From JAFLCA01 sp041907145 (lineage in GTDB: Bacteria > Bdellovibrionota_C > UBA2361 > JAFLCA01): 38,898 bases of DNA. Where the stretch lies: contig JAYRHW010000187.1 of NCBI GenBank assembly GCA_041907145.1, positions 1 to 38,898 of the forward strand, read 5' to 3'. Position numbers and translations under genes: made by a program. Within the stretch, counting starts at the first letter, position 1. Each line of letters starts with the position of its first letter. The notes under the pieces were generated by a model, which worked only from the letters and a program-made list of their open reading frames with translations, searched no databases and was not told the origin of the DNA. Of this stretch, positions 1 through 8,164 are shown one piece after another.

Positions 1-495
1 ATTGAGAACTACAAGCACGCCATCGCTGCGGCGAAGCAGCAAGGAGGCGAGGTGCTCTATGGAGGTGAGGTGCTGTCAGGTATGCCCTCCGATTTGTACG
101 TGCAGCCCACAATCATTCGCGCCAAGCCTGGGATGGCGATAGTTCGGGAGGAAACTTTTGCTCCGATTCTTTATGTCATCCCCGTAAGGGATTTTGCCGA
201 GGCCATGAGCCTGCACAATGACGTTCCACAGGGACTGAGCTCGGCCATTTTTACGAGCTCAGTGCGTTCAGCAGAGACCTTCCTCAGCCCCGAGGGCAGC
301 GACTGCGGGATCGCCAATGTAAACCTCGGAACTTCAGGCGCTGAAATTGGCGGCGCTTTTGGCGGAGAAAAAGATACTGGCGGGGGAAGGGAATCCGGTT
401 CCGACTCTTGGAAGGCCTATATGCGTCGGCAGACCAACACGGTCAATTACGGCAGCTCGCTCCCGCTCGCCCAGGGGGTCAAGTTTGACGTCTAG
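1..495 (+). CDS. Aldehyde dehydrogenase, ALDH7 type (3' part only)
   Basis: The reading frame is open from base 1, so the N-terminal two thirds, including the catalytic Cys and Glu, lie outside the window. The visible 164 residues are the C-terminal end of an NAD(P)-dependent aldehyde dehydrogenase. The EETFAPILYV block is the conserved ALDH cofactor-domain motif. GGAFGGEKDTGGGRESGSD followed by W-K-x-Y-M-R-R and PLAQGVKF is characteristic of ALDH7 (alpha-aminoadipic semialdehyde dehydrogenase, antiquitin/AmaB), which oxidises the lysine-breakdown semialdehyde. The family assignment is firm; the substrate is inferred. A tRNA gene follows 41 bases downstream. Confidence 0.9.
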   Translation: MENYKHAIAAAKQQGGEVLYGGEVLSGMPSDLYVQPTIIRAKPGMAIVREETFAPILYVIPVRDFAEAMSLHNDVPQGLSSAIFTSSVRSAETFLSPEGSDCGIANVNLGTSGAEIGGAFGGEKDTGGGRESGSDSWKAYMRRQTNTVNYGSSLPLAQGVKFDV

Positions 496-536
496 TCTAT
501 CTTTGATAAAGTAGATGGCAGCTAGACAACTACTAT

Positions 537-620
537 GCCCTGGTGCTGGAATTGGTAGACAGGCATGATTCAGGGTCATGTGCGCGCAAGCGTGTGTAGG
601 TTCAAGTCCTATCCAGGGCA
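537..620 (+). tRNA. tRNA-Leu (anticodon CAG)
   Basis: This is a class II tRNA of 84 nt. The acceptor stem pairs GCCCTGG (537-543) with CCAGGGC (613-619), followed by discriminator A620. The D-arm contains the tRNA-Leu signature GGAATTGGTAGACA. The anticodon stem is CATGA/TCATG around the loop TTCAGGG, giving anticodon CAG. A long variable arm and a T-arm with TTCAAGT follow. CCA is not encoded, since TTTG follows the discriminator. Confidence 0.96.
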
Positions 621-656
621 TTTGTAGAATTGTTGAGAGCGGAAAAGGGTTGCAGA

Positions 657-815
657 ATGAAAACGGTACTAAGAATTCTCGTTATTTCGTCGCTTGTATC
701 TCTCGCAGCCTGTAATCGCCAGACTGGCCCTTACGCCGGCATGAAGGGCAGTAAGCGCGGAAATGATAATCCGCAGTACACCGTTGAGCCTAAACTCAAT
801 CAGCCCACCAAGTAA
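657..815 (+). CDS. Small lipoprotein of unknown function
   Basis: This 52-residue protein starts at ATG 657 (MKTVLRIL). An upstream in-frame start at 630 would only put extra charged residues in front of the signal peptide. The N-terminus is a lipoprotein signal peptide with lipobox LAAC around residue 18. The mature part is about 34 residues, hydrophilic, Gly/Asn/Pro-rich and probably unstructured. I do not recognise a family. It lies alone between tRNA-Leu and the amino-acid dehydrogenase gene. Confidence 0.6.
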   Translation: MKTVLRILVISSLVSLAACNRQTGPYAGMKGSKRGNDNPQYTVEPKLNQPTK

Positions 816-892
816 ATTTCTTTCATCCGCAAATCATCCATAAAACAGCAGTATATTCAATAAGTTAGCCGAACTTTTGGGCTGGCTATTCG

Positions 893-921
893 TTGATTAA
901 TTCCCCAAAATCCACTAAAAA
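893..921 (+). promoter_or_regulatory. Candidate sigma-70 promoter of the amino-acid dehydrogenase gene
   Basis: TTGATT (893-898) and TAAAAA (916-921) are separated by 17 bases. Each matches the consensus hexamer at four of six positions. The pair lies about 45 bases before the ATG at 966. This is weak sequence evidence only. Confidence 0.3.
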
Positions 922-965
922 ATAGGCCAGTCCGGTCTTTTTCCTTTTGTAGGTATCAATCATTT

Positions 966-2048
966 ATGGACGTAAAAGTTTTGGCAGAAGCTCAGAAGCG
1001 CGGCCATGAGCAGGTCGTATTCTTTCACTATCCGCGCGTGGGCTTGAAGGCCATCGTGGCAATTCACAACACCGTGCTTGGACCCGCACTCGGCGGCTGC
1101 CGTATGCGCATGTATGAGAACGAGAGCCAGGCCATCGACGACGTGATGCGTTTGTCGGAAGGAATGACCTACAAGAGCTCCATGGCCGGATTGGATCTGG
1201 GGGGCGGAAAGTCGATCTTGATTGCCGATCCTTCGATGAGCGAAGGGCGCCGCGAAATGTTCTTAAAGTTTGCGGAGTGCTTGAATCACCTGAATGGGCG
1301 CTACATCACCGCCGAGGACATGGGGACCTCTGTTGAAGACGTGATGGTCATGCGCGAATTGACGCGCTTCGCTGCCGGTTACTCGATGGACAAGGGCGGC
1401 TCCGGCGATCCTTCACCATGGACTGCGCGCGGCGTATTCCAGGCTATGCAGGCTGCCTGCGAGCGTCGCTATGGTTCCAAGGATCTAAAAGGCAAGACCG
1501 TTACCATTCAGGGAGTCGGGCACGTTGGCATGTATTTGCTTGAGATTCTCAAGGAAGCCGGTGCCAAGGCCGTCGTATGCGACACGAACCAAAATGCGCT
1601 GAAGACTGCGAAGGATAAGTTTGGTGCGCAAGTCGTAGGTCTCGACGAGATCTATGATGTGCAATGCCATATTTACGCTCCCTGCGCTGTGGGTCAGACG
1701 GTTAATCCGCAGACCATCAAGCGTCTCAAGTGCGATGCCATCGTAGGGGCTGCTAATAACCAGCTACTCGATAACTCGCTCTACGCTCCGATTTTGGAGA
1801 AGAATATTTTGTACTGCCCTGACTTTGTCGTTAACTCTGGCGGGGTAATCTCGGTTGGAGCCGAATACATCGAGGGCGGATGGAATAAGAATTGGGTCAC
1901 TCAGAAGGTGACCGCAATTTACAACACTACCCACCGCGTGCTCGATGAGTCGGATCGCCGCAAGAAGTTCCCCGAAGTCGTCGCTGTTGAGCTCGCCAAG
2001 GAGCGCATCAAGGAGACCGAGGAACGTAAGTTGGCTCGCAGCAACTAG
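966..2048 (+). CDS. Leucine/phenylalanine/valine dehydrogenase family protein (probable leucine dehydrogenase)
   Basis: At 360 residues this has the usual size for NAD-dependent amino-acid dehydrogenases that reversibly deaminate branched-chain amino acids. The N-terminal catalytic domain has GPALGGCRM and the lysine motif LGGGKSI, followed by GRYITAEDMGTSVEDV. The Rossmann domain begins near residue 175 with IQGVGHVG (GxGxxG). IYAPCAVG and VGAANNQL are strongly conserved in Bacillus-type leucine dehydrogenase. The role is probably branched-chain amino-acid catabolism or synthesis of branched fatty-acid primers. Preference among Leu, Val and Phe cannot be read from the sequence. A terminator follows, so it is probably monocistronic. 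Confidence 0.92.
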   Translation: MDVKVLAEAQKRGHEQVVFFHYPRVGLKAIVAIHNTVLGPALGGCRMRMYENESQAIDDVMRLSEGMTYKSSMAGLDLGGGKSILIADPSMSEGRREMFLKFAECLNHLNGRYITAEDMGTSVEDVMVMRELTRFAAGYSMDKGGSGDPSPWTARGVFQAMQAACERRYGSKDLKGKTVTIQGVGHVGMYLLEILKEAGAKAVVCDTNQNALKTAKDKFGAQVVGLDEIYDVQCHIYAPCAVGQTVNPQTIKRLKCDAIVGAANNQLLDNSLYAPILEKNILYCPDFVVNSGGVISVGAEYIEGGWNKNWVTQKVTAIYNTTHRVLDESDRRKKFPEVVAVELAKERIKETEERKLARSN

Positions 2049-2100
2049 GACCTTCTCCTAGGATTGGCTGCTCTATCCTGCAGATTTGGCTCTGTTTGGA

Positions 2101-2192
2101 CTTTGTGGTCCGATTGGCCTTAGTGGTCGAGAAGTAAGACGTGAAAGTTGCACGGAAGCTTGATGAAGCACTAAGACTCGAAGACCACTAAG
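2101..2192. repeat. Intergenic direct and inverted repeats
   Basis: CTTTGTGGTC (2101-2110) and CTTAGTGGTC (2119-2128) are near-identical direct repeats. The second has a perfect 10-base inverted copy, GACCACTAAG, at 2183-2192. No coding potential is visible here. It could be an RNA fold or a degenerate dispersed element. Confidence 0.5.
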
Positions 2193-2236
2193 TTTAGCGA
2201 TCCAAAGTTGCCGAGACGCTTGAAACAGCTGAAAAT

Positions 2237-2266
2237 GGGGGTGGCGTAAGCCGCCCCCATTTTTTA
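2237..2266 (+). terminator. Strong rho-independent terminator
   Basis: GGGGGTGGC (2237-2245) and GCCGCCCCC (2250-2258) form a 9-bp stem with one G-T pair and a GTAA tetraloop, followed by a T-run. The flanking AAAAT and ATTTT can lengthen the stem, so it may work on both strands. It ends the dehydrogenase transcript 14 bases before uvrB. Confidence 0.88.
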
Positions 2267-2280
2267 TCTCTTGCCCCCAT

Positions 2281-4320
2281 ATGACAGGTAAGCCGGAAGC
2301 TTTCAATAAGCGTCATAGTCCAAACGCTGTGCCGTTTAAACTCGCCTCCGCGTTTACTCCGCGGGGCGACCAACCTCAGGCCATCGAGAAAATCGACCGC
2401 AACCTAAGAGACGGCATTGGGTACCAAACTCTATTGGGTGTAACGGGTTCAGGAAAAACATTTACCATTGCCAATGTAATTGAAAGGCAACAAAGGCCTA
2501 CCCTCGTCATCGCCCCGAACAAGACACTAGCAGCGCAGCTCTATGGAGAGTTCAAGGAGTTCTTTCCAGAAAACCGCGTGCGGTACTTCGTAAGCTACTA
2601 TGATTACTATCAGCCGGAGGCCTACGTCCCATCCACTGATACCTTTATCGAGAAGGACTCGGCAATCAACGAAGAAATCGACAAGATGCGGCACTCGGCT
2701 ACTCGCGCCTTGCTGGAAGCCACCGACACCATCGTCGTTGCCTCGGTAAGCTGCATCTATGGGCTTGGCGCTCCAGAGGATTATTTCAACATGATGTTGT
2801 TCGTCGAAGAGGGCGAGAGCATCGGCAGGGAAGAGATCATTCAGAAGCTCGTCTACATGCAATACACCCGCTCGGATTTGGAATTTAGCCGCGGGAATTT
2901 TCGCGTTCGGGGTGAAACTATCGACGTCTTTCCCGCTGACGAGGACGCGCGCGCGATACGGCTCTTGTTCTTCGGTGATGAGATAGAGGAGATAAAGGAA
3001 ATCGACAGTATTTCGGGCAGCACCATTCGGAAACTGGATAAAGCTGCCTTCTATCCGGTTAGCCACTTTGTTACTGGAAAGGAGAGCATCAGGAAGGCAA
3101 CTGTAACGATTCGGCAGGAATTGCAGGAACGCTTGCCGGAGATGGAAATTAGCGGGAAATTACTGGAAGCCCAGCGTCTAGAACAGCGCACACTCTACGA
3201 TCTCGAGCTGCTCAATGAGATTGGATTCTGCCCCGGAATTGAAAATTACAGCCGCCACCTAGCCGGACGAGAGGCGGGAACTCCTCCGACAACACTGATT
3301 GACTACTTTCCGGAGGACTTTCTGCTCGTCATTGATGAAAGCCATGTCACGGTGCCGCAAATTGGCGGTATGTACCGTGGGGACAGGGCCAGGAAGCAGA
3401 CCCTCGTTGATTACGGATTTCGCCTGCCTTCGGCACTGGATAACCGCCCTCTCAGTCTTGATGAGTTTTGGGCTCGGGCCGGGCAGACTATTTTCGTGTC
3501 TGCTACTCCCGGTCAATACGAAATTGATGTAAGCGAGGGGCACGTCATCGAGCAGGTCAATAGGCCTACGGGATTACTTGACCCAAAGGTTGATATTCGC
3601 CCGGCAACCAATCAGGTGGACGACTTGCTCGGAGAAATTCGAGCCACCGTGGAGAAGAACGAGCGAGTTTTGGCGCTGACGCTTACCAAGAAGATGGCTG
3701 AAAATCTCGCGGAGTATCTACGCGAAATTTCCATTCGCTGCCGCTATCTTCATTCGGATATTAACGCGATTGAGCGAGTTGAAATTTTGCGCGGTCTTAG
3801 ACGCGGTGACTTTGATGTCCTTATAGGCATCAATCTTTTGCGCGAGGGGTTAGATCTCGTCGAAGTGAGCCTAGTGGCGATTCTCGACGCCGATAAGGAA
3901 GGCTTCTTGCGCTCCGGCCGCTCGCTCATTCAAATCATGGGCCGAGCCGCAAGAAATATTAATGGGCGAGTAATTCTGTACGCAGATAAGACGACTGGCT
4001 CCATGCAAGAAGCTATCGATGAAACCGAGAGGCGCAGGAAAATTCAGGCCGCCTTCAACGAAAAACACGGCATCGTGCCGCAATCGGCCCGCAGCAGCAT
4101 CCAGAGCTCTCTTGGAAATGCCCATGATTTTCAAATTTTGCCTGAGGTGATTCTCGGGGAGCAGAAGCTGGAGATTCCCAAGGATCCTGGCGATCAGAAA
4201 AAGCTAATCACCAGGCTGCGAAAGGAGATGTTCGACGCCGCAGCCAAACGCGAGTTCGAGCGCGCGGCTGGACTCCGGGATGCCATTAACACAATCGAGC
4301 AAGAACTGCTCAAGGTGTAG
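2281..4320 (+). CDS. uvrB: UvrABC excinuclease subunit B
   Basis: UvrB is the damage-verifying helicase-like subunit of nucleotide excision repair; it takes over DNA from UvrA and recruits UvrC. The 679 residues match the usual length. Walker A is GVTGSGKT. The beta-hairpin that grips one DNA strand is YYDYYQPEAYVPSTDTFIE. The Walker B region has IDESH, and helicase motif VI is QIMGRAARN. The C-terminal UVR domain (LRKEMFDAAAKREFERAA) binds UvrC. The ATG lies just after the upstream terminator. uvrC starts 10 bases after the stop codon, so the two are almost certainly co-transcribed. Confidence 0.98.
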   Translation: MTGKPEAFNKRHSPNAVPFKLASAFTPRGDQPQAIEKIDRNLRDGIGYQTLLGVTGSGKTFTIANVIERQQRPTLVIAPNKTLAAQLYGEFKEFFPENRVRYFVSYYDYYQPEAYVPSTDTFIEKDSAINEEIDKMRHSATRALLEATDTIVVASVSCIYGLGAPEDYFNMMLFVEEGESIGREEIIQKLVYMQYTRSDLEFSRGNFRVRGETIDVFPADEDARAIRLLFFGDEIEEIKEIDSISGSTIRKLDKAAFYPVSHFVTGKESIRKATVTIRQELQERLPEMEISGKLLEAQRLEQRTLYDLELLNEIGFCPGIENYSRHLAGREAGTPPTTLIDYFPEDFLLVIDESHVTVPQIGGMYRGDRARKQTLVDYGFRLPSALDNRPLSLDEFWARAGQTIFVSATPGQYEIDVSEGHVIEQVNRPTGLLDPKVDIRPATNQVDDLLGEIRATVEKNERVLALTLTKKMAENLAEYLREISIRCRYLHSDINAIERVEILRGLRRGDFDVLIGINLLREGLDLVEVSLVAILDADKEGFLRSGRSLIQIMGRAARNINGRVILYADKTTGSMQEAIDETERRRKIQAAFNEKHGIVPQSARSSIQSSLGNAHDFQILPEVILGEQKLEIPKDPGDQKKLITRLRKEMFDAAAKREFERAAGLRDAINTIEQELLKV

Positions 4321-4330
4321 TGGGGCTTCA

Positions 4331-6175
4331 ATGACACGTCCTGAACATCTCCAAGAGTTGAGGAAAAAAATTGACGCTTTCCCCAAGCTTCCGGGTGTCT
4401 ATGTCATGCGGGACGCGCAATCCGAGGTCATTTATGTAGGCAAAGCCAAGAGTCTGCGTGATCGGGTGCGCTCGTATTTCACGGGGCAGGATGAGCGTCT
4501 GCAGATTGAGTATCTCTTGACGCGTGTGCGGGAAATCGAAAACATTGTCACCGAGAATGAAAATCAGGCCTTCATTCTCGAGCGCGACCTCATCACCAAG
4601 TACAAGCCGCGCTACAATATTAGGCTCAAGGATGATAAGGCCTACCTTAGTATCCGCATTGACGAGAATGTCGAGTGGCCTAGGCTCGAGCTCGTGCGTA
4701 AGGTCGAGAATGACGGCGCTCACTATTTCGGCCCCTTTAGTTTCAGCTACGAGCTGAGAACCCTACTGGAGGTGGTGCGGCGCGTTGTGCCGCTTCGAAC
4801 CTGCACTGACACGGTTTTTTACAACCGCCAACGCCCTTGCTTGGAATATCAGATCAAGCGCTGCGCCGGTCCCTGCGCCTTGCCCGTAGATCGCAGGCAG
4901 TATGGGGAATGGATAAAGCAGGCAAAGTCCATCCTCATGGGAAAGACGGATCATGTAATCAAGAATATGCAGACAGAGATGGAGCAAGCCTCCGCCGAGC
5001 TTCGATTCGAGGATGCCGCCGTGCTTCGCGATCGCTTGACAGTGCTGCAGAACTTGAAGAGCGGGCAGCGCCTCATGTCGTCCATGGGGGAGAATCGAGA
5101 CGTTTTTGCCCTGTACAGGGAGGAGCAGCTCGTTGCGATTTCAGTGCTTAAGGTTCGCGCTGGCCGAGTGGCCGATAATCAGAATTTTTCGTTCTCTGAC
5201 GTAGCCGTCTCCGACGACGAGCTGCTTGAGAGCGTTTTAGGCCAGTACTACGACGGCAAACGCGAGATTCCCGATGAAGTAGTTCTGCCGATTGCCTTGG
5301 AGAATCTTTCTATTATTCAGGAGGCCGTCGCGGTTCGCGCGGAGCGGAAAGTCGAGTGGACCGTTCCGGAGAGGGGCGTAAAGGCTAGGTTGCTCAGTCT
5401 TGCTCAGTTAAACGCCCGTCAGCACTTCATGTCGAGTTTCGACGAGGAAGCGCGCTATACCGAAATCGCAAAGAGCCTTGCTAAGAGTCTAGGCCTGCGT
5501 CAGGTGCCACGGCGCATAGAATGCGTAGACATCTCAAATTTTCAGGGTTCTGACATCGTTGGCGCATTGGTCTCATTTTTCGATGGACGGCCCGATAAAG
5601 ATCGTTACCGAAAGTACAAGATTACGGGCAGGGACACCCCGGATGATTTTGCTTCGATAGAGGAGGTCGTGACCCGCAGACTTTCTCGCGGGCTGGAAGA
5701 AAACAATCTCCCCGATTTGATGATTATAGACGGCGGCCCGGGGCAGCTCTCGCGGGCATTCATGGCGCGCGACAAGACGCGGGCGGGGATAGATATCGTG
5801 GCTCTTGCCAAGGAGCGTACAACGAGCGATGTGCTATCAACAGAAATCGAGAAGAGTCGTGAAAGAATTTACAGTACTCCTGACACGGCGCCTATCGAAT
5901 TCGATCCCAACTCTGAAGTTACCCACTTTATCAAGCGAGTGCGGGACGAAGCGCACCGCTTTGTCATCACCTTTCACCGTACTACGCGTTCAAAGCGAGT
6001 CTTTTCCTCTGCGCTCGATAAAATTTCCGGCGTTGGTCCCGAGCGGCGATCACGTCTGCTCAAGCAATTTGGCAGTGTGGCCGTACTCGCGAAAGCCTCT
6101 GCGCCCGAGATTGCGAAGGCCGGCCGCATGCCGCTGCCGTTGGCAGAGAAAATCTTGCGGGCGTTGAGGGGATAA
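4331..6175 (+). CDS. uvrC: UvrABC excinuclease subunit C
   Basis: UvrC makes both incisions in nucleotide excision repair. I choose ATG 4331 (614 residues) rather than an in-frame start at 4280 inside uvrB, because the family's N-terminus begins just before LPGVYVMRD. The GIY-YIG nuclease (3' incision) shows GVYV and VIYVGKAKSLRDRV near residues 20-45. A UVR motif for UvrB contact follows near residue 205. The RNase H-like nuclease (5' incision) has ECVDISNFQG, LMIIDGGPGQL and EAHRFVITFHR. The C-terminus is the tandem helix-hairpin-helix (KISGVGPERRSRLLKQFG). All expected domains are intact. Confidence 0.98.
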   Translation: MTRPEHLQELRKKIDAFPKLPGVYVMRDAQSEVIYVGKAKSLRDRVRSYFTGQDERLQIEYLLTRVREIENIVTENENQAFILERDLITKYKPRYNIRLKDDKAYLSIRIDENVEWPRLELVRKVENDGAHYFGPFSFSYELRTLLEVVRRVVPLRTCTDTVFYNRQRPCLEYQIKRCAGPCALPVDRRQYGEWIKQAKSILMGKTDHVIKNMQTEMEQASAELRFEDAAVLRDRLTVLQNLKSGQRLMSSMGENRDVFALYREEQLVAISVLKVRAGRVADNQNFSFSDVAVSDDELLESVLGQYYDGKREIPDEVVLPIALENLSIIQEAVAVRAERKVEWTVPERGVKARLLSLAQLNARQHFMSSFDEEARYTEIAKSLAKSLGLRQVPRRIECVDISNFQGSDIVGALVSFFDGRPDKDRYRKYKITGRDTPDDFASIEEVVTRRLSRGLEENNLPDLMIIDGGPGQLSRAFMARDKTRAGIDIVALAKERTTSDVLSTEIEKSRERIYSTPDTAPIEFDPNSEVTHFIKRVRDEAHRFVITFHRTTRSKRVFSSALDKISGVGPERRSRLLKQFGSVAVLAKASAPEIAKAGRMPLPLAEKILRALRG

Positions 6176-6502
6176 ATACCAGCGACGGACCTGTATTCTC
6201 TGCTCCCTCGAGGCTCCTGTGGTTAACCTCATGGCTTGAGAGCTGGATGTATCACTGAGACGCTGAAGTAACTTGTTGCCTCTGCCTCAGCAGTACCGCT
6301 GTGCCGACAAAGGTGATACAAATTTGGGGCAGCGCTGAATCAAATCGCGTGCAAGTTTCAAGGCTTCGAGGTTCTCCTGGGCATTTCAATTCTTCCAAAA
6401 TTACTTAGACGCGGCGCCCTTGTCGGTAGCTACGTTCGACGATTTCGGGCCAATGCTATCGTCGGCTGCGGCTCTCTTCTCCTGGTCGACAGCCTCGATG
6501 TC

Positions 6503-8164
6503 TTGCTGCCTTTGATGCTCAAGTTCTCCATCGATGCGCTTAGCGGAGCGCAATCACTTCTGAGTATCCGCCAGTGCGCCGTAATCTACGTCAGTATGAT
6601 AATGGTACAGGGAATCTTTCGGCTCTCCTACCGCTACAACCTAGGCGCCATGAATGTTCGTGCCGGTCACGATATTCGCTCTCGGGGAGTATCTGCCCTA
6701 ATCAATGCTTCGGTTGCCAAGGGCCACGGGCTGCCCACCGGAGAGGTTGTTTCTAGGCTCAATAGCGATGCAGATACCGTGACCAGCATGTTCGACAGTG
6801 GGGTGATTACGATTCTGGATGCGGCTTTTTACATTACGACGATACCGATAATTTTATTTTGTTTGTCCTGGCAGCTGGCGCTCGTCGCCCTTTTCTCTTT
6901 GCCGCTTATCCCTTGGATTGTATCCCGCTTTGACCGACGTATTCGCGATCTTTACCGAGAGGTGCAGCAGCATCTGGGTGCCTTGTCATCTCTTTCCCAG
7001 GAGGCGGTCGCAGGAGCGAGAGTGGTGAAATCGGCGGCCGCAGAGCGGGCATTTAAGCAACGCTACGCGGAGCTTAGCGATAGGTATCAGCAAAGTTCTC
7101 TCAGACTTGCGAGAACAGAGGCCATTTTCGGTCCGGCTTTGGAATCGGTGTCGGCCTTTGCCGTAGTGCTGGTGCTGCTTGTAGGAGGAGAGTGGGTGAT
7201 CGCAGGTGGGTTGTCGCTTGGCACCTTCGTAGCTTTCCAGCGCTACACGCAACAGCTTCTTTGGCCAATGCAGGCTCTGGGCAATGGAATAGGGCTCTAC
7301 CAGCGAGCTGCAGCCAGCGAACTAAGGTTGGGGAATATTCTGGGGCTCGAGCCGGAGCCGAATGGTTCGAGACATGAGGAAATGAGCGGTGGTGTCGCTA
7401 TTAAATTTCGAAACGTGGAATTTTCATATCCTGGAGAAACACGAGCGGCGCTGTCTGGGGTAAGTTTTGATGTTAATCCAGGGCAGCGCGTGGCGTTCGT
7501 TGGCGACAACGGCAGCGGCAAATCTACAGTCGTGGCTCTGCTGCTTGGGCTACATGAGGCGAGTTCTGGAACGGTCTCGATAAATGGAATTGACGTGCGA
7601 GACTGGGACAAGCGGTCATTGCGTCGCCGCTCGGCGGTGGTAACTCAAGATATCTTTATCCTCAGCGGCAGCATCCGAGAAAATATCGCTTTTCGTGATG
7701 CTGAACCGCTATCGGATGGCGAAATAGCGAAGGCGGCCAGGACGGCGGCTCTGGACGATGAAATAGCCTCATTTCGGGACGGTTACGATACACTGGTAGG
7801 GGAGCGCGGACTTACTCTCTCGGGTGGTCAGCGGCAGAGACTTGCACTTGCTCGCGCCTTGGTCGACCGCTCGGTGAGCCTTCTGGTCTTGGATGATGTA
7901 TTTTCGGCGGTTGATTCAGGGACAGAGAGCCGCGTTCGTGACGCTCTGTCTCTTGAGAATCCGGGGCGCACCGAAATCATAATTTCTCAGCGACTGGCGT
8001 CGGTGCGTGGCGCTGACCATATTTTTGTCTTTGCGGACGGAAAAATTATTCAGCACGGTACACATGGTAATCTTAGTGCCCAAGACGGCTGGTATCGCCG
8101 GTTCTTCGAAGAGCAAAAACTTGAGGAGGAGCTAACGGCTTATGCCGAAGCACTCCCTCAATAG
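6503..8164 (+). CDS. ABC exporter half-transporter with degenerate ATPase site (MdlA-like)
   Basis: This is a fused membrane domain plus ATPase domain. The first standard start is TTG 6503, but that would fall inside the first membrane helix. The frame stays open back to 6317 and encodes a typical exporter N-terminus (LLRRGALVGSYVRRFRANA), so the true start is probably near 6377-6390. Walker A is GDNGSGKST (about residue 334 from TTG) and the signature LSGGQ (about 438) is intact. The catalytic Walker B glutamate is Asp (VLDDVFSAVD), and the switch histidine is Gln (SQRLASV). This is the pattern of the degenerate partner in heterodimeric exporters. The substrate is unknown. The 3' end overlaps the partner gene by 23 bases. 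Confidence 0.9.
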   Translation: MLPLMLKFSIDALSGAQSLLSIRQCAVIYVSMIMVQGIFRLSYRYNLGAMNVRAGHDIRSRGVSALINASVAKGHGLPTGEVVSRLNSDADTVTSMFDSGVITILDAAFYITTIPIILFCLSWQLALVALFSLPLIPWIVSRFDRRIRDLYREVQQHLGALSSLSQEAVAGARVVKSAAAERAFKQRYAELSDRYQQSSLRLARTEAIFGPALESVSAFAVVLVLLVGGEWVIAGGLSLGTFVAFQRYTQQLLWPMQALGNGIGLYQRAAASELRLGNILGLEPEPNGSRHEEMSGGVAIKFRNVEFSYPGETRAALSGVSFDVNPGQRVAFVGDNGSGKSTVVALLLGLHEASSGTVSINGIDVRDWDKRSLRRRSAVVTQDIFILSGSIRENIAFRDAEPLSDGEIAKAARTAALDDEIASFRDGYDTLVGERGLTLSGGQRQRLALARALVDRSVSLLVLDDVFSAVDSGTESRVRDALSLENPGRTEIIISQRLASVRGADHIFVFADGKIIQHGTHGNLSAQDGWYRRFFEEQKLEEELTAYAEALPQ

